Below are positions 1 through 8,570 of a stretch of 64,000 bases of DNA, in pieces. The DNA comes from Oscillospiraceae bacterium (GTDB taxonomy: Bacteria; Bacillota; Clostridia; Saccharofermentanales; Saccharofermentanaceae), in NCBI GenBank assembly GCA_902780785.1, contig CACZGS010000004.1, forward strand, positions 1 to 64,000. Direction: 5' to 3'. The notes beneath the pieces were generated by a model. The model saw only the letters and a list, made by a program, of their open reading frames with translations, did not search any database and was not told where the DNA came from. Positions within the stretch are counted from its first letter, which is position 1. The number at the start of each line of letters is the position of its first letter. Position numbers and translations under genes: made by a program.

Positions 1-2241
1 GGACATCCGCTTAAGTCGAAGATCCAGGTGTACGGTCTTGCACTCGTATTCCTTGTGCTTCTCTACCACTCACCTTCAGGTCTTGTTTTCTACTGGCTCC
101 TGAATAACATATTCTCGCTTGTTAAGAACATCTTCTATAAGCTCAAGAACCCCAGAAAGGTCGTATATATCCTTTTCGCAATTGCAGGCGCAGGCATAGT
201 CGTAATGACATTCTTAAAGGAAGGCCTGGACTTAAGACAGAAGATACTGTTATGGGTTGGCGCACTCTTACTCGTTCTGCCGCTTGCATCACTCAAGATC
301 AAGTTCGGCAAGTTATCGGATGCAGTTACGGCAGGAAAGAAAGACTACGGGTTATTCTTTTCGAGCGCTGTATTAATGGCATCGATCTCAGGTATCCTTA
401 TCCCTTCCGCAGTAATAAATGATTCGCCGCAGGAATTCATCGACGTAGTTAATCCCTACAACCCGTTCCTCTATATCGTTAACTCCGGCATTCTGGCATT
501 TGGCGGCTTCGTGCTCTGGGGAAGCATCTTCTACTTCTTCATGAGCAACAAGGCAAAGTCGGTTTTCGCCAAAGCAATGTGGATGCTCTGCGGAATATCG
601 ATCATCGACTATATGTTGTTCGGAACCAAGCTCGGCACCATGAATTCTGCACTGCAGTACGATAAGGCGCCTGCATTTACGGTGTCAGACTATGTGCTTA
701 ATCTCCTTGCCGTTCTGGCCGTCGCCATTGTCTTTGCTGCTGTCGGGATCAAGCTTAAGAAGATCGCCAAGACGGTTCTTATCATCGGAATAATGACTGT
801 CATCGTGATCGGTGCATTTAATTCGTACGCGATAATAGATAACTACAAAGAATATACCGGCCGTACGGCTGCTACTGAGATGCCCGTGATCCCTTTGAGC
901 AAAAACGGCAAGAATGTCATCGTGCTGATGCTGGACAGATCCGAGGGCCTTCAGATCCCTTATATCTTCAACGAGAAGCCTGAATTAAAGGAACAGTTCG
1001 ACGGCTTTACCTACTATCCGAACACGAATTCTTACGGACAGTCCACTATCGTAGGCTCCCCGGCTCTCTACGGCGGTTATGAATATACTCCGCAAAAGCT
1101 CAACGAGAGACCGAACGAGCTTCTCAGAGACAAACATAATGAAGCACTGAAGGTAATGCCTGTACTGTTCAGCCGCAACGGATATAACGTCACGGTCATC
1201 GATCCTTCCTATGCCAACTATCAGGAGATCCCGGATCTTTCCATCTATGATGATCAACCCCAGATCAACAGTTACCTCGCACAGGGTAAATACAGCATCT
1301 TCGCAGATAATACCGACAGCACAAGTTCCGACCGGTTGAAGAGCACGCTTAACCGCAATTTCTTCTGCTTCTCGCTTATGAAGAGCGCTCCCGTTATCCT
1401 GCAGGAGACTCTTTACGACGGCGGTCTTTATAACGAATCAGACCTTAATACGGACGGCCAGGAAGGAGCCATTACCGCTTCTTCACTCATCCAGTATGTA
1501 TCAGGCATCTCAAGGAGCAAGGGCTACCTTAAGTCCTTCATCGAATGTTATGCGGTTCTTCTGAACCTTAATGATATGACCACGATCTCGGACGGCTCAG
1601 AGAACAATTTCCTCATGATGGCCAACGATACTACACACTCGGCATGCCTTCTCCAGCAACCGGATTATGTTCCGCAGTATTATGTCGATAACACCGCTTA
1701 CGATGTTGACATGGAAGCCAGATATACGGTTGACGGCGTAACGATGAAAATGGAAAGCCAGTATGAAGTCATTCACTATCACGTAAACATGGCCACATTC
1801 ATCCAGCTCGGCAAATGGTTTGATTACCTGCGCGAAAACGGTGTCTACGACAACACCAGGATCATCCTTGTATCCGACCACGCAAGGGGTCTCGGCCAGT
1901 TCGATATCACATGCGAGGGCCAGGACATGGAATTCTATTTCCCTCTGCTCATGGTCAAGGATTTTGACAGCAAGGGCTTTACCGTATGCAAGGATTCCAT
2001 GACAAATGCGGATACTCCCACGCTTGCAACGAACGGCCTTATTAATAATCCCAAAAATCCCTTCACAGGTAACCCGATCAATTCTGATCCCAAGCTTGGC
2101 ACCAGATATATCTACTTCACGGATTTCATCAGTGCCGCAGATAATTCGGGCAATACTTTCGACCGCGGCAAGTGGTACAGATTGGACGGCGATCCGCACG
2201 ATCCCAAGAGCTGGAAATACATCGGCGAGAAGCTTCCTTAA
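1..2241 (+). CDS. Membrane-anchored sulfatase/LTA-synthase-like protein, 5' truncated
   Basis: The reading frame is open at base 1 (GGA CAT CCG CTT...), so the N-terminus lies outside the window; the GTG at 28 is merely the first start-like codon. About 280 hydrophobic residues with roughly seven to eight membrane spans are followed by an extracytoplasmic domain. That domain has features of the alkaline phosphatase/sulfatase superfamily: a strand ending in an acidic residue (VIVLMLDRSEG, near 915-950) and a metal-ligand-like VSDHARG motif near 1870-1890. LTA synthases and phosphoethanolamine or phosphoglycerol transferases share this plan, so transfer of a head group to a surface polymer is plausible. 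The substrate cannot be told. The spacing and sequence of the nucleophile motif differ from classical LtaS. No clear terminator follows. Confidence 0.6.
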   Translation, partial: GHPLKSKIQVYGLALVFLVLLYHSPSGLVFYWLLNNIFSLVKNIFYKLKNPRKVVYILFAIAGAGIVVMTFLKEGLDLRQKILLWVGALLLVLPLASLKIKFGKLSDAVTAGKKDYGLFFSSAVLMASISGILIPSAVINDSPQEFIDVVNPYNPFLYIVNSGILAFGGFVLWGSIFYFFMSNKAKSVFAKAMWMLCGISIIDYMLFGTKLGTMNSALQYDKAPAFTVSDYVLNLLAVLAVAIVFAAVGIKLKKIAKTVLIIGIMTVIVIGAFNSYAIIDNYKEYTGRTAATEMPVIPLSKNGKNVIVLMLDRSEGLQIPYIFNEKPELKEQFDGFTYYPNTNSYGQSTIVGSPALYGGYEYTPQKLNERPNELLRDKHNEALKVMPVLFSRNGYNVTVIDPSYANYQEIPDLSIYDDQPQINSYLAQGKYSIFADNTDSTSSDRLKSTLNRNFFCFSLMKSAPVILQETLYDGGLYNESDLNTDGQEGAITASSLIQYVSGISRSKGYLKSFIECYAVLLNLNDMTTISDGSENNFLMMANDTTHSACLLQQPDYVPQYYVDNTAYDVDMEARYTVDGVTMKMESQYEVIHYHVNMATFIQLGKWFDYLRENGVYDNTRIILVSDHARGLGQFDITCEGQDMEFYFPLLMVKDFDSKGFTVCKDSMTNADTPTLATNGLINNPKNPFTGNPINSDPKLGTRYIYFTDFISAADNSGNTFDRGKWYRLDGDPHDPKSWKYIGEKLP

Positions 2242-2285
2242 CGGGCTTACTCCCCCCTCCAAAAACTTGAAAAAACGCATCGGTG

Positions 2286-2291
2286 TATAAT
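2286..2291 (+). promoter_or_regulatory. Candidate -10 box upstream of the 2363 gene
   Basis: A perfect TATAAT lies 72 bp before the ATG at 2363. The nearest -35-like TTGAAA (2267-2272) is only 13 bp away, so the assignment rests on the -10 alone. Confidence 0.35.
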
Positions 2292-2362
2292 ATAGGTATG
2301 CATTCAGTATCAACCGGATGCTTTAGGCCGCTATTTGATTGGAATAAGGAGGGGACACAAAC

Positions 2363-3739
2363 ATGCGCCTAATCGATAATAACCATGCTCATTTAAGGAG
2401 GGCCACAGGGGCACTTGTCTGCCTCATGTGCCTTATCCTGATCCCGACTGTAAGCCTCGCTTCAGGCTTCGGGATATCAGCTGAAGCAAACACGGCAAGC
2501 TTTGCCACAGACCTGGCTTTCTATGCCGGTGCATTCTCAACGGCGGTAACGGCATCGATCAACCCGTCAGCTACCATGGCTGTACTGGCGATCTTGGGAG
2601 CCATCGAAAATGCCGCCATCTACCAGCCTGATTCTGCAGTTCTTTGCAGCATCGCTGATTTCCTGAACGGTGTTCCGATCTTAAGAGAAGTCGGAAAGCT
2701 TCCCATAGCCAATCCCTATGCGGCAGTTTTCCTCTCGCTCATCGCGGCTGCACTCATCGTCATCCACTCATTTGCCGAATCCAAATTCGTATCTGAAGAG
2801 ACGATAGACAAGCTCGATAAACTCATCGGTTACATCTGCACGGTCTCAATATCGCTCCTGCCCTTTGTGACCAACGATGCTCTGGAAGCAGATCCTCCGG
2901 CAGGAGTAAAGGGAGCCGCTCTGGTTCATCACACAGGTTTCTTCAGCAATGCCGCTTCAGGTGCTCCCGGTGCCGGAACCTATATCCTTGCAGGAATAAC
3001 GGTAATTGCCATAACGGTCTTCTATTACTGCATCTATTCCTGCGTCGACAACTGGGAAGTAATAGTTGCGGCTTTCCCTATGAAGGGAACGAGCCTTATC
3101 TGGCAGATCATAAAAGCGGTGCTTCATATGATCTTGCTGGTGCTCCAGATTTTCGCGCCCTTCATAAGCTTCATCATCAGCATCCACCTTGCCGTTGCAG
3201 GATTGTTCCTGTTCAGGATACTTAAGAGGAATTCACAGTACTACAAAGACGTCTATGTTTTCACGATCCTTCGTAAGATCTTCAAGCGCAACGACGAGAT
3301 CCCGAAGATCGAGAAGCACGTTCCGAGAAGACTTAGGAAGCTCTATCCCGACATGGAACTCTGCATGTCCGTCTATACTTTCCACGGCGTAGCACGTCTG
3401 CCCAAGCGTTCGAGAGTATGGCTCATCAAGGAAGGCGACAAGCTCGACATCGTTTACAAGCGCCTCATTAGAAAGCCCTACATCATTTCCTGGAGCGATC
3501 TTAAGACACAGCATGAAGACAAACAGTTCTATCTTGAGAGCTGTGCAAGGTTCCTAAAGGTCCGCACAGAAGATCTGAAGTTCGAAGTCGTCATGTCGAC
3601 AAGATACAAGCCTGAATCTGAGATGCTGTCAGAGCTTTTAGGCCTTAAGGATTTCGAACCGGTTAAGCAGGAGATCAAGGAGAACAAGAAGCTCAAGCGC
3701 AGGATGAAGCGCAATAAGACTGCGGCAGAGCCCGTCTGA
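2363..3739 (+). CDS. Multi-pass membrane protein of unknown function
   Basis: 458 residues; the ATG is preceded by a strong AAGGAGGGG ribosome binding site (2346-2353). The first 35 residues look like a signal anchor (basic start, then hydrophobic ending near SLASG). About five further hydrophobic stretches lie up to residue 300. The last ~150 residues are soluble and strongly basic and end in a Lys/Arg-rich tail, so they are probably cytoplasmic. I recognise no family. The gene has its own candidate promoter and ends in a strong hairpin terminator, so it is probably monocistronic. It is transcribed towards the CBS/SASA genes on the other strand. Confidence 0.75.
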   Translation: MRLIDNNHAHLRRATGALVCLMCLILIPTVSLASGFGISAEANTASFATDLAFYAGAFSTAVTASINPSATMAVLAILGAIENAAIYQPDSAVLCSIADFLNGVPILREVGKLPIANPYAAVFLSLIAAALIVIHSFAESKFVSEETIDKLDKLIGYICTVSISLLPFVTNDALEADPPAGVKGAALVHHTGFFSNAASGAPGAGTYILAGITVIAITVFYYCIYSCVDNWEVIVAAFPMKGTSLIWQIIKAVLHMILLVLQIFAPFISFIISIHLAVAGLFLFRILKRNSQYYKDVYVFTILRKIFKRNDEIPKIEKHVPRRLRKLYPDMELCMSVYTFHGVARLPKRSRVWLIKEGDKLDIVYKRLIRKPYIISWSDLKTQHEDKQFYLESCARFLKVRTEDLKFEVVMSTRYKPESEMLSELLGLKDFEPVKQEIKENKKLKRRMKRNKTAAEPV

Positions 3740-3769
3740 TGCAGATAACAATTAAATAAACGCAAATGA

Positions 3770-3804
3770 ATACTGCCGCATCATTCCTGCGGCAGTATGT
3801 TTTT
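3770..3804 (+). terminator. Rho-independent terminator of the 2363 gene
   Basis: Perfect 11-bp stem (3770-3780 with 3788-3798), 7-nt loop, then GTTTTT. The 3' arm and loop also encode the last codons of the convergent CBS gene, whose stop codon is at 3781-3783. Confidence 0.85.
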
Positions 3805-4212
3805 CTCATAATAATGTTTAATGATCGACCTTCTTGTAACGATCCCTATGAACATTCCCCTGTCATCCGTGATCGGTACGAAGTTTGAATCCATGGTCTT
3901 GGTGATGAGTTCCTCAACAGACTGGGTTATCAGGACCGGTCTGTACTTATACTTGTTGAGGTTTACGTCAGAGAGCTTGAACTGCTTTAAGCTCTCGATA
4001 GCCATTGTGTGGGGCTCTCCGCCCTCACCTTTTACGATGAACCACAGAAGGTCACCCTCGCTTACCGTTCCGACATAGTGGCCTTCCCTGTCGATGACAG
4101 GAACTGCCGCATAAGAGGTGCTGTGCATCTTCTCCAATGCCTGGTCTACGGTTATGTCGTTATAAAGATATGTGATCTCCTGTTTGGGTCTGGTGAAAAA
4201 AGCAATATTCAT
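3781..4212 (-). CDS. CBS-domain pair protein
   Basis: 143 residues made almost entirely of two CBS motifs (about 10-65 and 80-140). Typical segments are VPVIDREGHYVGTVSEGDLL and FVPITDDRGMFIGIVTRRSI. CBS pairs bind adenosine nucleotides or S-adenosylmethionine and usually regulate a partner; no effector domain is attached. The ATG overlaps the TAA of the upstream SASA-like gene (TAATG), so translation is probably coupled to it. The partner protein is unknown. Confidence 0.85.
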   Translation of the reverse strand: MNIAFFTRPKQEITYLYNDITVDQALEKMHSTSYAAVPVIDREGHYVGTVSEGDLLWFIVKGEGGEPHTMAIESLKQFKLSDVNLNKYKYRPVLITQSVEELITKTMDSNFVPITDDRGMFIGIVTRRSIIKHYYEKNILPQE

Positions 4213-5789
4213 TAAGCGCCGCCTAAGTCCTTATCAATTCTTACCTGGAAAGGTGTGGCAGTAAGACCGTTCTGGGCATGCAGAGGTGTGGGGCCGTATG
4301 AGAAGAATGCATATCTTACCTTGGAAGGGAATTCGACAAGAGGGCAGGACAAGAGGATCGTCTTGCCGTCGAAGTCAACATTTGCTTCTGCAGGATAGAA
4401 TTTGCCGTCATCGCCCGCAACCTCGAAGCCTGAGTCATCAGGTCCGAATCCGGTCGTAAGGTTGAGGAGCAGGTAATCTCCTCCGAAGGTGATCTCAACG
4501 CCCTCGCCCCTTCTCGCGTCAATGATGAACGGTGATACGGCTTCGACCTTCTCGAATCCGTAAACGAACTTCTCAGCCAGAAGGGCAAGTCTGTCACCCG
4601 GTGTCTTCTTGTCAGAAGGGAACAGGTTGTTGAACTCACCGCAGTCAACTGTTACTGCCATATAAACATTGGGCATGTCGATCGCCACGATCTGCTGCTG
4701 CTCTCTAAGGAGCGGCCATGACATGTCGTCGAAGCCCATGTATTTACGATCTTTTGAAATATACATCGGAAGCTGGCAGAAGATAAACGGCAGCTGGTCG
4801 TCGAAGAATACGTCACGCCATTCTTTGATCATGGTCTCGAAAACATGTCCGTACTCAGACTGGTGTCCGTCAGTATCTGCCTCACCCTGATAGAAGATAA
4901 CGCCGCGCAAAGTATACGGCGCGATCCTTAAGATCATGCACTCGAAAGCAGCGCCCGGACGTCTCGCAGACTTAGGTCCTATAGGAGCCGGCCAGGGTGC
5001 GGGACCGAGCTTTGCATCTGCCTCGGGATATGTGAGATATGGATTCTCTTTGAGTGCCTCAGCAAGCACCTTATTATATTCGGCATACTTTTCTTTATAT
5101 TCGGCATCGGCCTTCTCGAATTCTTCAGGAGTAAGTTCAGATGCGGCATCGTCGAAATCCTTGATATACTGTCTGCCTTCTTTGGTCGAGAGTAAAGATT
5201 CCACGCTCTGCCAGTTATCGATGGTGGCTCTTGTAGCGCAGCACTGGATGATTCCGATCTTTGCATCAAGCCTCGATTCAAGTTCTCTTGCAAAATAGAA
5301 AGCAACAGCGCTCATCTCTCCTGCAGTGTCACTGTTGATATCGACCCACTTTGATTCAGCTTCGGCCTGAGCCTGCTTTTCATTCATATGGCCGAATGAG
5401 GGAACCCTGTAAAATCTTATTTCAGTATTACTGATCTTCGGGATAATGAACTTGGCAAATTCGGATCTGGTGAGCGGGTAATCCATGTTACCGCCGCCTG
5501 CTGCGAGCCAGACCTCACCGGCATATACGTCAGCGATCTTTTTGACTTCCAGATCGTTTTCAAAGATCTTGATCTCATAGGGACCGCCCGGTTCATCGAC
5601 CGGTTCCAGGCAAATAAGGAAACTTCCGTCCTGCTCTATTCCGCAAGTGCCCGTAGAGACCTCATCTCCGTCCTTGAAGAGAGATGCTCTGATTACACAG
5701 GTCTTGTCAGAATAGCCAAACACACGAAGCTCAGCGCCCCACTGGAAGACCATCTTATCTTTAAAAATGCCGTTTAGTGTAATTGCCAT
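4212..5789 (-). CDS. Sialate O-acetylesterase-family (SASA/SGNH) protein, apparently without catalytic triad
   Basis: 525 residues with the family's architecture: a beta-rich N-terminus, a block at VWLAAGGGNM, a mid block CCATRATIDNW, the conserved GVIFYQGEAD block, and a C-terminal block NLFPSDKKTPGDRLA. Active members read GQSNM (nucleophile Ser) and DxHP (Asp and His). Here the three positions are G100, N388 and F390, so Ser, Asp and His all appear lost. The lengths and surrounding motifs are otherwise intact and the frame is unbroken, so this is not an ordinary decaying pseudogene. A carbohydrate-binding or structural role is possible. No signal peptide is visible, so it is probably cytosolic. 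The SD-like AAAGG sits only one base from the ATG; a TATAAT lies at 5873-5878 on this strand. Confidence 0.75.
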   Translation of the reverse strand: MAITLNGIFKDKMVFQWGAELRVFGYSDKTCVIRASLFKDGDEVSTGTCGIEQDGSFLICLEPVDEPGGPYEIKIFENDLEVKKIADVYAGEVWLAAGGGNMDYPLTRSEFAKFIIPKISNTEIRFYRVPSFGHMNEKQAQAEAESKWVDINSDTAGEMSAVAFYFARELESRLDAKIGIIQCCATRATIDNWQSVESLLSTKEGRQYIKDFDDAASELTPEEFEKADAEYKEKYAEYNKVLAEALKENPYLTYPEADAKLGPAPWPAPIGPKSARRPGAAFECMILRIAPYTLRGVIFYQGEADTDGHQSEYGHVFETMIKEWRDVFFDDQLPFIFCQLPMYISKDRKYMGFDDMSWPLLREQQQIVAIDMPNVYMAVTVDCGEFNNLFPSDKKTPGDRLALLAEKFVYGFEKVEAVSPFIIDARRGEGVEITFGGDYLLLNLTTGFGPDDSGFEVAGDDGKFYPAEANVDFDGKTILLSCPLVEFPSKVRYAFFSYGPTPLHAQNGLTATPFQVRIDKDLGGA

Positions 5790-5934
5790 ACCTTTTTATT
5801 TTATCAAATTATCAAAGAAAATGCTCACAAGGTTGTTCATCGTAATTTGAGTATAAAGGACGATTATAAAGAAACTGTTAGGCACAAGGTACCAAAGCCT
5901 AAACAACTTGTGAATAGTATTTAAATCGCAAAGA

Positions 5935-6270
5935 TCAGCCGAACATCGTCTTGCAGAATACCACTGCCTGAGCCGCGTCACCGTTGATCGTGATGCTGCC
6001 CTGTGACACAGCTACGACAAAATCCTTGTTGCCGTTCAATACCGCTGCAAATGTCTCGGCATCAGCATCGATATAGAAGGGCGCGTTGATGTATTCGTAG
6101 GGAGCTACTTCCGCAATGCCGTCTTCCACCTTTACATATAACGGAAGATTGTCGAGGTTGCCGTTTAATGTAATCTGTGTAGCCGTATCCTGAAGAAAAG
6201 ATACCTTTTTCGCTTTCTCTTCGACTGCCTTAAAGATGCTGCCGAATCTGGGTTCAACCTTCTTTTGCAT
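5935..6270 (-). CDS. SCP2-like sterol/lipid-binding domain protein
   Basis: 111 residues resembling a stand-alone SCP2 fold: an N-terminal helix, then alternating strands (ATQITLNGNLDNLPLYVKVEDG), and a C-terminal segment ITINGDAAQAVVFCKTMFG typical of the SCP2 ending. In bacteria such proteins bind hydrophobic ligands; the ligand here is unknown. AAAGGAG lies before the ATG. It follows the SDR gene by 23 bp on the same strand and is probably co-transcribed with it. Confidence 0.6.
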   Translation of the reverse strand: MQKKVEPRFGSIFKAVEEKAKKVSFLQDTATQITLNGNLDNLPLYVKVEDGIAEVAPYEYINAPFYIDADAETFAAVLNGNKDFVVAVSQGSITINGDAAQAVVFCKTMFG

Positions 6271-6293
6271 TTTCGATCACTCCTTTAAAATTA

Positions 6294-7103
6294 TTAATCC
6301 TTTACAGATTTGCTCTCGAAAGCAAGTATCCATGAGATCGGAAACGCCTTTGAGGCAAAGTGCAGTAATTTCTGTGAGAACGGATATGACAACATCCGCT
6401 TTCCCTTTATGGAAGCCTTAAGTGTGGCTTTTGCAAGTTTAACGGGATCGATAACAAAATTCTTACGCCAATCTGTAAAATTTGTTTCCTTACCGTCTGT
6501 CGCCCTTCTCTGGAAATCCGTCGCAACGGGACCCGGGCATACAACGAGGACATCGATTCCCTTGGGCTTAAGCTCACAGCTCATGGCTCTGGAGAAAGAT
6601 ATGACATAGGACTTGCTTGCCGCATAGCACGCAAATCCCGGCTGCGGCAGGAAACCTGCCGACGAACCGATATTGATTATCTTGGAATGAATATTGCCTT
6701 CAGACTTCATGTAAGGCACAGTGATATTTATCATCTCACTTAATGCCGTGCAGTTAATGGAGATGGTGTCTCCCAAAGCCTTTGCGGGCTTATCTGCCAT
6801 GGGACCCTTGATGCCCATTCCGGCAGAATTAATGAGAAGACCTACTTTGGGTTCTTCTGCCTTCAATCTATCTTCTATGATCTTAATGCCTGAATCATTG
6901 GATAGATCTGCAACGACCGGAACTATCTTTACGCCTTCAAAAGAAGATGCAAGCTGATTAAGCGCATCCTCACGTCTTGCTACTGCCCATATCTCATCAA
7001 AAGGAGTTTTAAAGTATTCACCGTTATCACCTGCAAGAAGCTCGATAAAAGCTTTTCCTATGCCTGATGAAGCTCCGGTTATGATTGCGATCCTCTGGTA
7101 CAT
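6294..7103 (-). CDS. Short-chain dehydrogenase/reductase
   Basis: 269 residues, classical SDR length. The N-terminal nucleotide-binding motif is ITGASSGIGKAF. The structural NAG-type motif appears as INSAGMG. The catalytic Ser and Tyr-x-x-x-Lys appear in IGSSAGF and CYAASKSY, followed by CPGPVATDF. The substrate cannot be inferred; this subtype is often annotated as DltE-like or a general short-chain oxidoreductase. It starts 56 bp after the radical SAM gene ends, with only weak promoter-like sequence between, so partial read-through from the radical SAM operon is possible. Confidence 0.9.
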   Translation of the reverse strand: MYQRIAIITGASSGIGKAFIELLAGDNGEYFKTPFDEIWAVARREDALNQLASSFEGVKIVPVVADLSNDSGIKIIEDRLKAEEPKVGLLINSAGMGIKGPMADKPAKALGDTISINCTALSEMINITVPYMKSEGNIHSKIINIGSSAGFLPQPGFACYAASKSYVISFSRAMSCELKPKGIDVLVVCPGPVATDFQRRATDGKETNFTDWRKNFVIDPVKLAKATLKASIKGKRMLSYPFSQKLLHFASKAFPISWILAFESKSVKD

Positions 7104-7159
7104 AAAGCTCTCCCCATGAGAAGTTCCGTACCTTCAATAATACACTCTATAAAAAAATA

Positions 7160-8233
7160 TTAAAAGAGAATGTCCTTAAAGCAGACTCTCTGCCTGTTGT
7201 TATCGTAATCAAAGCAGTGTCTTGAACCGCCTGCGCACCACTTCTCCCATTCGCACTTCTGACACTCTTTGCAGAGTGATGACAGAGGCTTTCTGAATTC
7301 CTGAAAGCGGTTGAACCAGACGTCACTGAACTTATCCTTATAGATGTTGCCCTGTACGAATTCAGGTCTTTCCTCAATATCAAGGCAGGCCGTGATATCG
7401 CCGTTAACTCTTATCGCTGCAGTATGTGTGCCGGCACCGCAATAGAAGAACCAGTCTCTTACTTCTCTCTCATATTCAAGTCCCAAGAAATGCGAGCATC
7501 CGTAGTTAACGGGTATTCCCTGCTCTCTCTTGTCACGGATGAACTTGAAAATATATCTCTGGTCATCAGGCGTAAGGAGCATGTCGGGATAATCTAATGC
7601 CCTTCCCATCGGCTCAATGCCTATTACTCTCCATGAATCGATATCCATCTCATCGAGGATCTCATAGAGTTCATCAAGCTCGCCTATGTTCTTGTGATTA
7701 ACGACCGTAGTTACCTGAATGTGCCTGAAAGCCTTGCGGTCAATGAGGTTCTGTATTCCCTGCATCGCCCTGTCGTAACCGCCTGCAATACCTCTTTGCC
7801 TGTCATGTGTATCGCGAAGTCCGTCGATGCTGACAGACACCGTTCCCATATGAGTCCTTGCAAGCATATCCGCAACGTCTTTGGTAATGAGCGTTGCATT
7901 AGTCGTCATGCCCCAATGGAAACCCTTTTCAACAGCATAGCCAAGGAGCTCTTCAAAATCAGGATACAAAAGCGGTTCGCCGCCCGTGATGCAGAGCTGC
8001 ACTCTCTTAAGATCGAAGTGCTCCTTAACATCATCCAGAACAGCTTTAAATGCTTCCTTATCAGGACCGTGGCCCAGTCCGGGCTCACAGGAACTGCCGC
8101 AATGAAAACACTTCGAATTGCAGCTTCTTGTTAATTCAAAAAACAGGTAGATCAGATCCGGCTTCTCGAAAAGCCTTGCTCTCATTTCGGCTTTCTGGTC
8201 AAGATAAGCCTTCTTAGCTTCGATTATATCCAC
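7160..8233 (-). CDS. Radical SAM/SPASM-domain peptide-maturase-like enzyme
   Basis: 357 residues. The radical SAM cluster motif CX3CX2C is C38-C42-C45 (RSCNSKCFHCG), followed by GGEPLLYPD and other barrel motifs. The C-terminal ~95 residues form a SPASM/twitch-like region with about eight cysteines (CGAG..., TACLD, CKECQKC, WCAGG, HC, VC) for auxiliary Fe-S clusters. This architecture is typical of enzymes that modify ribosomal peptides. The gene begins with GTG only 5 bases after the stop of the small VYGPP-repeat gene and has a weak ribosome binding site, suggesting translational coupling and lower expression than the peptide. The substrate is inferred to be that peptide. A role as an anaerobic sulfatase maturase is less likely because no sulfatase lies next to it. 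Confidence 0.85.
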   Translation of the reverse strand: MDIIEAKKAYLDQKAEMRARLFEKPDLIYLFFELTRSCNSKCFHCGSSCEPGLGHGPDKEAFKAVLDDVKEHFDLKRVQLCITGGEPLLYPDFEELLGYAVEKGFHWGMTTNATLITKDVADMLARTHMGTVSVSIDGLRDTHDRQRGIAGGYDRAMQGIQNLIDRKAFRHIQVTTVVNHKNIGELDELYEILDEMDIDSWRVIGIEPMGRALDYPDMLLTPDDQRYIFKFIRDKREQGIPVNYGCSHFLGLEYEREVRDWFFYCGAGTHTAAIRVNGDITACLDIEERPEFVQGNIYKDKFSDVWFNRFQEFRKPLSSLCKECQKCEWEKWCAGGSRHCFDYDNNRQRVCFKDILF

Positions 8234-8238
8234 GGATA

Positions 8239-8547
8239 TCAGTTCTCGAAATCTTCCGGCGGACCGTAAACATCTACTTCAGGGCCATCTAAGGATTCCT
8301 CAGACGGAGGTCCGTATACGCATACTTCTTCAGATGTCTCACCGGGCTTGGACTCGGGTAATGTGGCATCTGTCTCGTCGGTTGTCTCTTCTGTCTCATA
8401 TGAAGTGAGTTCCGGCGGCGGTGGACCGTAAACATTAGTCTCCGGCGGGCTCGGAGGTCCGTAAACACATGCTTCGACTGCAAGGCTCAGCGCACCGATG
8501 CTTGCAGCGATCGCAGTAAAGGTTAACGGCTTTTTCGATCTCTTCAT
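8239..8547 (-). CDS. VYGPP-repeat lipoprotein-like peptide, candidate radical SAM substrate
   Basis: 102 residues. Residues 1-26 look like a signal peptide (KRSKK, then a hydrophobic stretch), with a lipobox-like VEAC ending at C27; Glu at -2 is atypical. The mature part is acidic and Pro/Glu/Thr-rich. It holds four VYGPP motifs at 28-32, 39-43, 77-81 and 93-97. The first and third are preceded by Cys (C27, C76), the others by Asn and Asp, giving two Cys/non-Cys pairs. These are the only cysteines. A strong AGGGGG ribosome binding site precedes the ATG. The gene sits 23 bp after the giant protein gene and 5 bp before the radical SAM gene. The repeats plus the adjacent maturase suggest a post-translationally modified product; this is inference. 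Confidence 0.75.
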   Translation of the reverse strand: MKRSKKPLTFTAIAASIGALSLAVEACVYGPPSPPETNVYGPPPPELTSYETEETTDETDATLPESKPGETSEEVCVYGPPSEESLDGPEVDVYGPPEDFEN

Positions 8548-8570
8548 ATGTTATATCCCCCTGATAAGTA

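Noticed and set aside
1597..2313. 238-codon minus-strand frame opposite the sulfatase-like gene
   Set aside because: Composition of an antisense frame, no start signal, overlaps a convincing gene.
4212..5789. SASA-like gene considered as a pseudogene
   Set aside because: No stop or frameshift, conserved blocks retained, and start/stop coupling with the next gene; loss of the triad alone does not show decay.
5796..5981. Short minus-strand frame between the SASA-like and SCP2-like genes
   Set aside because: No ribosome binding site, overlaps the SCP2-like 3' end, and looks like AT-rich leader sequence.
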